DNA of 64,000 nt, taken from NCBI RefSeq assembly GCF_003289965.1, contig NZ_QMBQ01000002.1, positions 868,001-932,000 on the forward strand. Reading direction: 5' to 3'. A model generated the notes under the pieces. The model did no database searches and was not told where the DNA came from. It worked only from the letters and a program-made list of their open reading frames with translations. A program made the position numbers and the translations under genes. Positions 16,668 through 25,951 of this stretch are shown in pieces (position 1 is the first letter of the stretch; each line of letters starts with the position of its first letter). The stretch comes from Mesorhizobium atlanticum (GTDB lineage Bacteria; Pseudomonadota; Alphaproteobacteria; Rhizobiales; Rhizobiaceae).

Positions 16668-17660
16668 ATGACCGCCAAGCCGGAAATCCTGGAGATGAGA
16701 CCCAAGATCACCGTCGTCGGCGTCGGCGGCGCCGGCGGCAACGCCGTCAACAACATGATCGCCGAGGGGCTGCAGGGCGTCGAGTTCGTCGTCGCCAACA
16801 CCGACGCTCAGGCCCTCACCATGTCGAAGTCGTCGCGGCTGATCCAATTGGGCGCTCATGTGACCGAGGGTCTGGGCGCGGGATCGCTGCCCCAGGTCGG
16901 AAGTGCGGCCGCGGAGGAATCCATCGATGAGATCATGGATCATCTGGCGGGAACGCATATGTGCTTCATCACCGCCGGCATGGGGGGCGGCACCGGGACG
17001 GGTGCGGCGCCCGTGATTGCGCGTGCCGCGCGCGATGCCGGCATTTTGACGGTGGCCGTCGTCACCAAGCCTTTCGTCTTTGAAGGCAAGCGCAGGACGC
17101 AGGCCGCGGAGGAGGGGATAGAACGCCTGCGCGAGAGCGCCGACACCGTGATCGTCATCCCGAACCAGAACCTCTTCAGGGTCGCCGACGCCAAGACCAC
17201 CTTCGCCGACGCCTTCGCCATGGCGGACCGCGTTCTCTACGCTGGTGTCGGCTGCATTACCGATCTCATCGTCAAGGAAGGGCTGATCAATCTCGATTTC
17301 GCTGACGTGAAGTCGGTGATGCGGGACATGGGCCCGGCGATGATGGGAACGGGCGAGGCCTCAGGTGAGGGACGTGCAAGGACGGCAGCAGAGGCGGCGA
17401 TCGCCAATCCGCTGCTGGACGAAGCGTCGATGACGGGCGCCAGGGGCCTGCTTGTGTCGATCAGCGGCGGCATGGACATGACGTTGTTCGAGGTCGATGA
17501 GGCCGCGACGAGGATACGCGAAGAGGTCGACGCCGATGCCGACATCATCGTCGGCGCCATCTTCGATCAGGCATTGGCCGGCAAGTTCCGTGTGTCGGTC
17601 GTCGCGACGGGATTGCGCAAGAGCGCGAGCGTGATGCAGTTCGAGCAGAGGATCGCCTAA
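16668..17660 (+). CDS. ftsZ: short second FtsZ (FtsZ2-like), lacks C-terminal linker and tail
   Basis: Tubulin-like GTPase of 330 residues. N-terminal [11 protein letters not shown] (18-28), NTDAQAL, tubulin signature GGGTGTG (107-113) and T7 loop [11 protein letters not shown] with the catalytic Asp are all intact, so GTP binding and hydrolysis look possible. The protein stops about 10-15 residues after the core (VMQFEQRIA); the long linker and conserved C-terminal peptide that bind FtsA and other partners in the division FtsZ are missing. It is monocistronic here, away from any ddl-ftsQA or mur genes. Resembles the dispensable short FtsZ2 described in Sinorhizobium meliloti. Weak SD (AGAAAGA). 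Confidence 0.9.
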   Translation: MTAKPEILEMRPKITVVGVGGAGGNAVNNMIAEGLQGVEFVVANTDAQALTMSKSSRLIQLGAHVTEGLGAGSLPQVGSAAAEESIDEIMDHLAGTHMCFITAGMGGGTGTGAAPVIARAARDAGILTVAVVTKPFVFEGKRRTQAAEEGIERLRESADTVIVIPNQNLFRVADAKTTFADAFAMADRVLYAGVGCITDLIVKEGLINLDFADVKSVMRDMGPAMMGTGEASGEGRARTAAEAAIANPLLDEASMTGARGLLVSISGGMDMTLFEVDEAATRIREEVDADADIIVGAIFDQALAGKFRVSVVATGLRKSASVMQFEQRIA

Positions 17661-17836
17661 CGCCACCGCGATCCTCAGCAGCGCCGATGGGCCCGGCGCA
17701 ATTAACTGATACCGCTTCCGACGGCGAATAGATCTCGGCTGCCGAATATCGTCGGCAAGCGCACTTACGCGCGCGCCTCTTCGTCGCTAACTTTCATGCC
17801 GAGGGCATATAGTCGCGGCTGACGGGAGAGGCTCGC

Positions 17837-18898
17837 ATGAAAAGCTTCGTCTACAACGGCCAGCCGGCACGCGTCGTCTTCGGATCGGGCACGATCGCAG
17901 GGCTTCCGGAAGAGATCGACCGGCTGGGGCTGAAACGCGTGCTCGTGCTCGCAACGCCGCCGCGAGAGGCCGATGCCCGGCGTCTCGCCGGGTCGCTCGG
18001 CGGCAGGGCAGCCGGGGTCTATGCCGGCGCGACGATGCACACGCCCGTGTCGGTGACCGAGGACGCGCTGCGGGTCGTGGCGGAGCTTCAGGCCGACGGG
18101 CTGGTTGCGGTCGGTGGCGGCTCCACGACGGGTCTCGCCAAGGCGATCGCATTGCGCACCGACCTGCCCCAGATCGTGATGCCGACGACCTATGCCGGCT
18201 CGGAAATGACGCCGATCCTCGGCGAGACGAAGGATGGCGTGAAGGTCACCCAATCGAGCCCGAAGGTGCTGCCGGAAGTGGTGATCTACGACGTCGACCT
18301 GACGATGACGCTTCCAGCTTCCCTGTCGGGAACAAGCGGCATGAACGCCATCGCCCATGCCGTCGAGGCGCTCTATGCCAGGGAAAGCAACCCGGTGATA
18401 AACCTGATGGCGACCGAAGCCATCGGCGCGTTGGTGAGCGCCCTGCCGGTCATTGCCGGGAGCCCACATGACCGTGATGCGCGCTCCGAGGCGCTTTACG
18501 GCGCCTGGCTCTGCGGCATCTGCCTCGGCTCCGTCGGCATGGCGCTGCACCACAAGCTTTGCCACACGCTGGGCGGCAGTTTCGATCTGCCGCATGCGGA
18601 GACCCATACGATCGTGCTGCCGCATGCGCTGGCCTACAACGCCCCCGCCGTTCCGGCCGTCATGCAAACCCTGCGGGCCGTGCTGAAGACGGACGATCCT
18701 GCCATGGCGCTCTACGATCTCGCCGGCCGGATCGGCGCAAAACGGGCGCTGTCCGAGATCGGCATGCCGTCCGACGGGATCGATATCGCGACGGATCGCG
18801 CGCTGGCCAATCCCTACTGGAATCCGCGGGCGCTGGAACGGGAACCGATCCGCGCCCTTATCGCGCGTGCCTATGCCGGCGAGCCGCCGCGGGCCTGA
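17837..18898 (+). CDS. maleylacetate reductase, iron-containing alcohol dehydrogenase family
   Basis: Reduces maleylacetate to 3-oxoadipate in hydroxyquinol/resorcinol and chloroaromatic pathways. The 353-residue product has the NAD-binding AVGGGSTTGLAKA and metal-region motifs NAIAHAVEALYA and HKLCHTLGGSFDLPH with HAETHTIVLPHA, diagnostic for the reductase branch of the Fe-ADH family. GGGAGAGG precedes the ATG at 17837. No hydroxyquinol dioxygenase is next to it; 3-oxoadipate would feed the same beta-ketoadipate route as the pca genes at the far end of this window. Confidence 0.87.
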   Translation: MKSFVYNGQPARVVFGSGTIAGLPEEIDRLGLKRVLVLATPPREADARRLAGSLGGRAAGVYAGATMHTPVSVTEDALRVVAELQADGLVAVGGGSTTGLAKAIALRTDLPQIVMPTTYAGSEMTPILGETKDGVKVTQSSPKVLPEVVIYDVDLTMTLPASLSGTSGMNAIAHAVEALYARESNPVINLMATEAIGALVSALPVIAGSPHDRDARSEALYGAWLCGICLGSVGMALHHKLCHTLGGSFDLPHAETHTIVLPHALAYNAPAVPAVMQTLRAVLKTDDPAMALYDLAGRIGAKRALSEIGMPSDGIDIATDRALANPYWNPRALEREPIRALIARAYAGEPPRA

Positions 18899-18954
18899 GA
18901 CCTCGGAGGCAAACTGCACAGCGTATCAGAAAAACGAAATTGTCCGCCGACGCT

Positions 18955-18996
18955 CCAGCCGTAATTGTCCGAACCAGGCGAACGGCTGGGTTTCTT
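18955..18996 (+). terminator. probable intrinsic terminator after the maleylacetate reductase gene
   Basis: Stem CCAGCCGT / ACGGCTGG (18955-18962, 18982-18989) with a 19-base loop, followed by GTTTCTT. It separates the reductase gene from the sugar transporter operon starting at 19064. The T tract is short, so efficiency is uncertain. Confidence 0.5.
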
Positions 18997-19063
18997 GGGA
19001 GGATTCCGGAGCAGCTGGTCGCCTGAGCAAGGCGCTGACCACCGGCCGCCTGGGAGGAGGAAC

Positions 19064-20062
19064 ATGCCTGGTTCGGGCCAATCGAACGACAGGCGCCTTG
19101 GCTTGAAGGCGTCGCAGGAAGTCGTCGTCGTCGCGATCTCGGTCGTGCTGTTCGTCGTCTTCTCGGCGACACTCAACAACTTCCTGAGCCAGGGCAACAT
19201 CATCGCCATTCTCAAGAACGTGTCGATCCTCGGCACGCTTGCCGTCGGCATGGGCTTCGTCGTCGTCGGCCGCGGCATCGACCTCACCATGGTGGCGGTA
19301 ATGGTCGTCGGCGTCGCCTTCAGCATCTGGATTTCCACCTGGGGCATCGATTTCACGCTTGCAGTGATCTGCGGCGCCATACTGGTCGCGGCCATCGGCC
19401 TGTTCACCGGCGTCATGGTGGCGATCGCCGAAGTGCCGCCGATCTTCGCGACTTTGGCCATCGCCTCCTCGGTCTACGGCTCGGGGCGCATCGTCTTCGC
19501 CTCGGACGTGCTCTATGCGCCGCCGGACATCGCCTGGCTGAAATTCGTCGGCAATGGCAGCGTGCTCGGCATACCGATGTCCGTCGTCATCTTCGGCGCG
19601 GTGGCGGCCCTGATGGGGCTCTTCCTGCGAAAGACGCGCTTCGGCCGACTGGTCTATGCGACCGGTGACAATCCGAACGCTGCCCGCACCACCGGCCTGC
19701 CGACGCGTCCGATCATCGTGACGCAATATGTCATCAGCGCGCTCATCGCGTTTACCGCCGGCATCATCATGACCGGTCTGGTCACAGGCATCGACACGCG
19801 CCTCTACAATTCGAGCCTGATCTACGACGTGCTTTTGGTGGTCGTGCTGGGCGGCATCGGCCTGTCGGGCGGGCAGGGCGGCGTGCGCAACGTGATCGCC
19901 GGCACCATCCTGGTCGGTATCCTTACCAACGGCATGACGATCCTCAACTTCTCCTACACCAGCCAGAACCTGATCAAGAGTGTGATCCTGCTCGGCGCCC
20001 TTGCCATCGACGCCATCATCAATCCGCGCGACGAGCAGACCTCGCAGAGCGGCGACATCTGA
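19064..20062 (+). CDS. sugar-type ABC transporter permease (RbsC family)
   Basis: Inner-membrane permease, 332 residues, with about eight to ten hydrophobic segments and the RbsC-family motif VVGRGIDLTMVAVM after the second or third helix, and VVLGGIGLSGGQGG in the later cytoplasmic loop. The ATG at 19064 is chosen because it follows GGGAGGAGG at a good distance; upstream in-frame codons give no hydrophobic sequence. First gene of a five-gene importer operon with a second, propeller-fused permease downstream, so the channel is probably a heterodimer. Confidence 0.87.
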   Translation: MPGSGQSNDRRLGLKASQEVVVVAISVVLFVVFSATLNNFLSQGNIIAILKNVSILGTLAVGMGFVVVGRGIDLTMVAVMVVGVAFSIWISTWGIDFTLAVICGAILVAAIGLFTGVMVAIAEVPPIFATLAIASSVYGSGRIVFASDVLYAPPDIAWLKFVGNGSVLGIPMSVVIFGAVAALMGLFLRKTRFGRLVYATGDNPNAARTTGLPTRPIIVTQYVISALIAFTAGIIMTGLVTGIDTRLYNSSLIYDVLLVVVLGGIGLSGGQGGVRNVIAGTILVGILTNGMTILNFSYTSQNLIKSVILLGALAIDAIINPRDEQTSQSGDI

Positions 20063-20099
20063 AAAAAGAACCCGAACCATCAAATCAGGGAGGAAACCT

Positions 20100-21116
20100 A
20101 TGAAACTATTCAAGAAATGCCTGTTGGCGGGCATGACCGCGCTCGCGTTTCTAGGCGCCGCGCAGGTTGCGAGCGCGCAGGAAACCGACCAGGTCGGCCG
20201 GGCCGCCTATATCGACGGCGTCAAGGGCAAGAAGGTCATCTTCGTGCCGATCTCGCAGGGCATGGACCTCAACCAGGCCTGGGTGATGGTTTGGCAGCGA
20301 CACGCCGCCCGCTACGGCTTCACCCTCGAGGTGCGCGATCCCAACGGTGACACCAATGCCGGCATCCGCGCCATGCAGGGCGCCATCGCCGAGAAGCCGG
20401 ACCTGATCATCGTGCAGAATCCGGACGTGCAGACCTATGCGCGCCTCTTGAAGCAGGCGCAGGCCGCCGGCATCAAGGTGCTGCAGGTCAACATGCAGTC
20501 GGCGACCCAGACCGACTCCTATGTCGGCAATGACTGGATCGAGATGGGCCGCCTGGAGATGGGCGAACTGGCCAAGCACTGCACCGGACCGAACGCCGTC
20601 TCGCACAAGGTGGTGTGGCTCGCCGGCGTCCAGACGGGCGCCGCCAACATCTATATGCGCACCGGCATCGACGAGGTGCTGAAGGCCAATCCCGAGCTGC
20701 AGCTCGTCTCCGACCAGCCGGCCGACTACATCAGCGAAAAGGCCCGCCAGATCACCGAGACGGTGCTGCAGCAGCATCCCGATCTCTGCGGCATCATGGG
20801 CATCTGGGACAATGCCGAAGTCGGCGCGGGCGCGGCCGTCGCGGCCGCCGGCAAGCAGGACCAGGTCACCATCGTCACCAATGGTGCTGGCGCCGCCACG
20901 GGTTGCGAGAGCATCAAGAACGGGCTGCTCGACGTGATCTTCAACTTCAATGCCCCGATCCAGGGCGAGATCGCCGCGCAGCAGATCTCCGAGCTGCTGC
21001 AGCACCCTGATCGCAAGGCCGGCAGCGAGAAGACCATCTTCTTCGGCCCGATCACCCGCGTCGACAAGACCAATGCGACCGGCCGGAACTGCTGGAAGCC
21101 CGAAGACATCAAGTAA
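20100..21116 (+). CDS. sugar-type ABC transporter substrate-binding protein
   Basis: Periplasmic binding protein of the RbsB/peripla_BP_4 type, 338 residues. A Sec signal peptide (MKLFKKCLLAGMTALAFLG, cleavage after VASAQ or VASA near residue 23) precedes GKKVIFVPISQGMDLNQAW; later motifs are NGDTNAGIRAMQGAIAEKPD (split: NGDTNAG, then AIAEKPDLIIVQNPD) and IMGIWDNAEVGAGAAVAAAGK. GGGAGGAAA stands before the ATG at 20100. Only one binding protein serves the two different permeases. The substrate is not identifiable; the associated propeller enzymes hint at a lactone or a sugar-acid derivative. Confidence 0.88.
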   Translation: MKLFKKCLLAGMTALAFLGAAQVASAQETDQVGRAAYIDGVKGKKVIFVPISQGMDLNQAWVMVWQRHAARYGFTLEVRDPNGDTNAGIRAMQGAIAEKPDLIIVQNPDVQTYARLLKQAQAAGIKVLQVNMQSATQTDSYVGNDWIEMGRLEMGELAKHCTGPNAVSHKVVWLAGVQTGAANIYMRTGIDEVLKANPELQLVSDQPADYISEKARQITETVLQQHPDLCGIMGIWDNAEVGAGAAVAAAGKQDQVTIVTNGAGAATGCESIKNGLLDVIFNFNAPIQGEIAAQQISELLQHPDRKAGSEKTIFFGPITRVDKTNATGRNCWKPEDIK

Positions 21117-21128
21117 ACGGACTTTCCG

Positions 21129-23246
21129 ATGAGCATGGCCGAAAGCCTTGTGCGCTGGCGCTATCGTCTGCTCCCCGACCATGTGGTCGGGGAGATCCTG
21201 ACCAAGAAATGGATCGACAGCGTCATTCCCTTCACCGCGCTGGTGATCCTGTGCGCGATCTTCGGCTCGATCGTGCCGGGCTTCTTCGACGTGACGACGC
21301 TGACCAATCTCAGCGGCCAGACCGCCGAGCTCGGCCTGGTCGTGCTCGGCATGACCATCGTGATGGTGTCAGGCGGCATCGATCTCTCGGTCGGCTCGAC
21401 CTTCGCGCTGGCGGTGCTCGTCACGCTCTACGGCATGAATGTCGAGCAGTGGAGCTTTGGGACCGGCCTGCTGGCCTGCCTGGGTCTCGGCGTCGTCTGC
21501 GGCGCCATCAATGGCTTCCTGGTCGGCTTCCTGCGCATGCGGGCGTTCCTCACCACGCTGGTCACGCTCATCATCTACCGGTCCACCTTCGACATCATCT
21601 TCCCGCATGTCTCGACGGCGATCGTCACCAGCGGCCCGGATTCGCCGGCCTATGATTTTCTCGGCTTCGGCACGGTCTGGGGCGTTCCGACGTCCTTCGC
21701 GGTGTTCGTGGTCATCGCGATCGTGATCCACCTGGTGCTGTCGCGCGCCCGCTATGGCTGGCGGCTGTTCGCGGTCGGCGGCGCGCGCCGTTCCGCCTAC
21801 AATGCCGGCATCAACGTGCGCTTCACCCTGTTCAGCGCCTATGTTCTCTGTTCGGTGCTGGTCGCGCTCTCAGGTTTCTTCTTCTCGGCCCGCATCGGCA
21901 GCGCCGCCTCCGACATCGGCACCGGGCTCGAATTGCAGGTGCTGACCGCCACCGTGCTCGGCGGCATCTCGCTCGGCGGCGGACGCGGCTCTGTCGCCAA
22001 GGCTCTGATGGGCACGCTCTTCGTGCTCGTTCTGTCGAACAGCCTGCTTGCACTCGCCGTGCCCGGCCCGGTCAATTATCTGATCCTCGGCCTCGTGCTG
22101 CTGTTGTCGGTGCTGCTCGATGTGCGCTGGGTGAAGAACCGCCACAAGATCCTGCGCGGCGTCTATATCTCTCCGACCTTCGCCAAGATGCCGCAGTCGA
22201 TCTCGACCGCGCCCGGCGCGCCGATGGCGGTGAACGATCGGCTGAAAGACGTCGGCGTCATCGGCCTTGGCTTCCTCGACGGCGCCGAGGACGTGATCTT
22301 CGACCGGCAGGACCGGCTTTATACCGGCAGCCGCCAAGGCGACATATTGCGCTTCCAGCCGCCGCACTACACGCAGAGCGAGGTGTTCGCCCATATCGGC
22401 GGCTCGCCGCTCGGCATGGCCTTCGACCGCAACGACAATCTCGTCATCTGCGTCGCCGGCATGGGTCTCTACCAAGTCTCGCCGGACGGCGAGGTGAAGC
22501 TGCTCACCGCCGAGACCAACCGCTCGCTGACATCGGTGGTCGACGACTCGACCATGAAGCTCGCCGACGACTGCGACATCCTCCCAGACGGCCGCATCGT
22601 CTTTTCCGAGGCCACGGTGCGTTTCGAGATGCACGACTGGTACGCGGACGCGCTGGAGAGCCGCGGCAATGGGCGCATCATCGTCCATGATCCCAAATCC
22701 GGTTCGACGCGCACGCTGCTGTCGAACCTGGTGTTTCCGAATGGCATCTGCACGGCCTTCGACGGCCAGTCGGTGCTGTTCGCGGAAAGCTGGGCCTGCC
22801 GCATCAGCCGCTACTATTTCGACGGGCCGAAGAAGGGCAAGGTGGAGGGAGTCATCGAGGGACTGCCCGGCTATCCCGACAACATCAACCGCGCCTCCGA
22901 CGGCACTTACTGGCTGGCGCTGATGGGCATGCGCACGCCGGCGCTCGACCTGTCGCTGGAAATGCCTGGCTTCCGCCGCCGCATGGCGCGGCGCGTGTCG
23001 GAAGACGCCTGGCTGATGCCTAACCTCAACACCGGCTGCGTGCTGCGCTTCGACGAGAAGGGCCAGATCCTCGAGAGCCTGTGGGACCAGGGCGGGGAGA
23101 AGCACCCGATGATCACCTCGATGCGGGAGCACAAGGGCGTCCTCTATCTTTGCGGCATCTTCAACAACCGCATGGGAACGCTGCCGCTCAAGGGCGCCGA
23201 TCCCAGCTGGTTCAGCTCGGATTCCTATTGGGGCAAAAAGCCATGA
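21129..23246 (+). CDS. ABC permease fused to a strictosidine synthase-like/SMP-30 beta-propeller
   Basis: A 705-residue fusion. Residues 1-335 are an RbsC-type permease (GMTIVMVSGGIDLSVGS near 74-90; LGGISLGGGRGS near 278-288). After a linker (about 336-370, WVKNRHKILRG, then TAPGAP) residues 372-695 form a six-bladed propeller of the SMP-30/strictosidine synthase-like family: GAEDVIFDRQDRLYTGSRQG, LADDCDILPDGRIVFSEAT, FPNGI and the hallmark LPGYPDNINR with Asp-Asn at 584-585. Permease C termini of this class face the cytoplasm, so the propeller probably sits on the inner face and could act on the incoming substrate, for example as a lactonase. There is no frameshift or stop at the junction. 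Confidence 0.88.
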   Translation: MSMAESLVRWRYRLLPDHVVGEILTKKWIDSVIPFTALVILCAIFGSIVPGFFDVTTLTNLSGQTAELGLVVLGMTIVMVSGGIDLSVGSTFALAVLVTLYGMNVEQWSFGTGLLACLGLGVVCGAINGFLVGFLRMRAFLTTLVTLIIYRSTFDIIFPHVSTAIVTSGPDSPAYDFLGFGTVWGVPTSFAVFVVIAIVIHLVLSRARYGWRLFAVGGARRSAYNAGINVRFTLFSAYVLCSVLVALSGFFFSARIGSAASDIGTGLELQVLTATVLGGISLGGGRGSVAKALMGTLFVLVLSNSLLALAVPGPVNYLILGLVLLLSVLLDVRWVKNRHKILRGVYISPTFAKMPQSISTAPGAPMAVNDRLKDVGVIGLGFLDGAEDVIFDRQDRLYTGSRQGDILRFQPPHYTQSEVFAHIGGSPLGMAFDRNDNLVICVAGMGLYQVSPDGEVKLLTAETNRSLTSVVDDSTMKLADDCDILPDGRIVFSEATVRFEMHDWYADALESRGNGRIIVHDPKSGSTRTLLSNLVFPNGICTAFDGQSVLFAESWACRISRYYFDGPKKGKVEGVIEGLPGYPDNINRASDGTYWLALMGMRTPALDLSLEMPGFRRRMARRVSEDAWLMPNLNTGCVLRFDEKGQILESLWDQGGEKHPMITSMREHKGVLYLCGIFNNRMGTLPLKGADPSWFSSDSYWGKKP

Positions 23247-24337
23247 GCGCCGTGAGCCGGCTTTTCGATCGCTTCCTCGGCCGTGGCGACTGGGCGGTGA
23301 CCGTGCCGACGCTCGACGGACCGCTGCTGCCGAACCAGGAGCTGGAGGAGGCGGAGGCTTTCGCCGGCCTCGCCGACGCCGACAATCTGGTGCGGACCGA
23401 AAAGGGCATGCTGGCGAGCAGCGCGAACCGGCTGATGCGGTTCGACGCCGACGGCAAGGCCGAGGTCCTGCAGGAATTCCCGGGCGAGATCACCGCGCTC
23501 GCCCATGCCCGCGGCATGACCGCGCTGGCCATCGACGGCAAGGGCGTGGTCATCCGAGGGGGCCTGCATGACGGGCGGGAGGCGACGGGCGACGAGGCCC
23601 GCAGGCTGTCCTGCGTCACCGCTCTCACCTTCCTGGACAGCAACACTCTGCTGGTGGCCAACGGCTCGGCCTCCCTGCCGGCGAGCGCCTGGCGCCGCGA
23701 CCTGATGCAGAAGAACGCTTCGGGCTCGCTCTGGCGCCTCGACCTGAAAAGCGGCCGGCTGGAACTGATCCGCGACAGCCTCTCCTGGCCGGCCGGCATC
23801 GCCACTACGGGTTCGAACCGCGTCTATGTCACCGAAGCCTGGCGCCATCGCGTTCTGGCGATCGACCTCGCCAGCAAGGCGACATTGCCGGTGCTGGAAC
23901 ATCTGCCGGCCTATCCGGCGCGCATCGCACCCGCGTTCAACGCCGGCTACTGGCTGACCTTCTATTCCGTGCGCAACCAGCTGGTGGAGTTCATCCTGCG
24001 CGAGGAGACCTATCGCAAGCGCATGCTGGCGGAGGTGCCGGAGGCTTATTGGATGGCGCCGTCACTCGGCTCTTGGCGCGACTATCGCGAGCCGATGCAG
24101 GGCAGCCAGCTCAAGCAGATGAATGTGCTCAAACCTTACGCGGTCACCCGGTCCTACGGGCTGGTTGTCCACTGCGACCAGAACATGAAGCCGCTGTCGA
24201 GCTTCCATTCGCGCGCCGACGGCACGGTGCACGGCACGATCAGCGCCTGCGAGGTCGACGACGACCTGCTCGTCGCCTCGCGCGGCGGGTCGCGGATCGT
24301 GCGCGTGGCGAAGGCCGCCAGCGGCAAGCGGGGTTAA
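23243..24337 (+). CDS. strictosidine synthase-like/SMP-30 beta-propeller protein, divergent
   Basis: Stand-alone six-bladed propeller protein, 364 residues, overlapping the fusion gene by 4 bp (ATGA), so coupled in translation. It aligns with the propeller half of the fusion, for example SWPAGIATTGSNRVYVTEAWRHRV (split: SWPAGI, then VYVTEAWRHRVLAIDL) against FPNGI and VLFAESWACRIS. The hallmark LPGYPDN is replaced by LPAYPAR (221-227), so the Asp-Asn expected at the central metal or active site is gone. No signal peptide is visible. It may be a non-catalytic partner of the fused propeller or bind the transported ligand. Function not established. Confidence 0.75.
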   Translation: MSAVSRLFDRFLGRGDWAVTVPTLDGPLLPNQELEEAEAFAGLADADNLVRTEKGMLASSANRLMRFDADGKAEVLQEFPGEITALAHARGMTALAIDGKGVVIRGGLHDGREATGDEARRLSCVTALTFLDSNTLLVANGSASLPASAWRRDLMQKNASGSLWRLDLKSGRLELIRDSLSWPAGIATTGSNRVYVTEAWRHRVLAIDLASKATLPVLEHLPAYPARIAPAFNAGYWLTFYSVRNQLVEFILREETYRKRMLAEVPEAYWMAPSLGSWRDYREPMQGSQLKQMNVLKPYAVTRSYGLVVHCDQNMKPLSSFHSRADGTVHGTISACEVDDDLLVASRGGSRIVRVAKAASGKRG

Positions 24338-24340
24338 GCG

Positions 24341-25837
24341 ATGTCGGAAAACATCATCGAACTGAAGGACGCGACCAAGGCGTTCTCGCGCATCCCGGCC
24401 TTCAAGAACGTCAATTTCGACCTGCGCAGGGGCGAGATCCACGCGCTGCTGGGCGAAAACGGCGCCGGCAAATCGACGCTGACCAAGGTCATGGCCGGCG
24501 TGTTCAAGCTGACCGAGGGCGAGCTGTTCTTCGACGGCAAGGAGATGTCTTTCGCAACGCCTGCCGAGGCGCTGCGCGCCGGCATCGCCATGGTGTTCCA
24601 GGAGACCAATCTGGTGCCGGCCATGACGGTTGCGCAGAACCTCTATCTTGGCGAAGAGAAGATGTTCAACCGGCTGCGCGGCCTCTACATCCAGGCGCGC
24701 CAGTTCCTCGCCGGCATGGGGTTCCAGGTCGATCCGACCGCGCAGGTGAGCACGCTCGGCGCCGCGCACAAGCAGATGGTGGAGATCGCGCGCGCCGTCC
24801 ATCACAAGGCCCGCGTCATCATCTTCGACGAGCCGACCGCGACGTTGACGCCGGAAGAGAAGCGCCATTTCTTCAACCTCTTGCAGCGGCTGGTGAAGGA
24901 AGGCATCGCCATCATCTTCATCACCCATGCGCTCGAAGAGGCGCTCGCCGTCGCCGACCGCATCACCGTGATGCGGGACGGCGAGATCGTGGCTTCGGGC
25001 GAGGCCAAGGGCTTCACCCGCGCCTCGATCGTGCAGGCCATGGTCGGCCGCACGCTCACCGAAACGCTGCATGGCGAGGTCAAACGCACCGCGCGCCCCT
25101 ATGGCGACAAGGTGCTTTCGGTCGAGAACCTCTCCTGCGCCGGCCTGGTGCGCAATTCGTCCTTCTCTGTCTTTTCGGGGCAGGTCACCGGCATGTTCGG
25201 CCTGGTCGGCGCCGGCCGCACCGAGATGGCCAAGGTCGTTGCCGGCCTGTTGAAGCGCAACATCTTCCATGGCGGCGAAGTCCGCCTGCTCGGCAGGTCG
25301 GTGCGCTATCGCGTGCCCCGGCCGGCGGTGCGCGACGGCATCGTCTATGTGACGGAGGATCGCAAGTTCGACGGCTTCTTCGAGACGATGACGGCCGGCG
25401 AGAACCTGCAGATCGGCGAACTGACGGATAAGTCCAACCCGGTGTCGATCGTGTCCCTGGCCCGCGCCAGGGAACTCGCCAAGCAATGGGGCGAGCGGCT
25501 GAGGCTGAAGTCGATCAGCGACCGCGCCCGGATGATCGAGCTTTCCGGCGGCAACCAGCAAAAGGTCGTGATCGCCAAGTCGCTCATCCAAAAGCCCAAG
25601 CTGGTGATCTTCGACGAGCCGACGCGCGGCGTCGATGTCGGCGCGATCGTCGAGATCCACCAGCTCATCAGCGACCTTGCCGATCAGGGCATGGCCGTAG
25701 TCGTCATCTCGTCCTATCTGCCGGAGATCCTTGCGGTTTCCGATCGCATCCTGGTCGTGAAACGCGGCCGCGTGGTCGAGGAGATGATGCTGTCTGACGC
25801 AACCGAGGAACGCGTCATGTTCGCCGCAGTCCACTGA
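24341..25837 (+). CDS. sugar-type ABC transporter ATP-binding protein, two ATPase domains (RbsA/XylG type)
   Basis: Energises the importer, 498 residues with two tandem ATPase domains. Domain 1 has Walker A GENGAGKST (about 38-46), Walker B IIFDEPTATLTP and a degenerate signature STLGAAHKQMVEIARA. Domain 2 has the degenerate Walker A GLVGAGRTEM common in this family, a proper signature LSGGNQQKVVIAK and Walker B VIFDEPTRGVDVGA. It begins 3 bp after the propeller gene. Last gene of the operon. Confidence 0.9.
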   Translation: MSENIIELKDATKAFSRIPAFKNVNFDLRRGEIHALLGENGAGKSTLTKVMAGVFKLTEGELFFDGKEMSFATPAEALRAGIAMVFQETNLVPAMTVAQNLYLGEEKMFNRLRGLYIQARQFLAGMGFQVDPTAQVSTLGAAHKQMVEIARAVHHKARVIIFDEPTATLTPEEKRHFFNLLQRLVKEGIAIIFITHALEEALAVADRITVMRDGEIVASGEAKGFTRASIVQAMVGRTLTETLHGEVKRTARPYGDKVLSVENLSCAGLVRNSSFSVFSGQVTGMFGLVGAGRTEMAKVVAGLLKRNIFHGGEVRLLGRSVRYRVPRPAVRDGIVYVTEDRKFDGFFETMTAGENLQIGELTDKSNPVSIVSLARARELAKQWGERLRLKSISDRARMIELSGGNQQKVVIAKSLIQKPKLVIFDEPTRGVDVGAIVEIHQLISDLADQGMAVVVISSYLPEILAVSDRILVVKRGRVVEEMMLSDATEERVMFAAVH

Positions 25838-25951
25838 ACAGGAACAGATTTGCTGGCTGAACCCGACCGGCGCCTGGAACGGCCCTATTGCCTTGCAAAC
25901 ACTTCCGCGTCTGAATAGGTCAGGAGGTTCAGATCACCTGCCCGAGCGGAC

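Noticed and set aside
16668..17660. Main cell-division ftsZ
   Set aside because: It lacks the linker and C-terminal peptide and is not near ftsA/ftsQ or envelope genes.
24062..25834. 590-codon open frame on the minus strand opposite the double ATPase gene
   Set aside because: The plus-strand frame has full ABC ATPase motifs; the minus-strand product is a low-complexity shadow.
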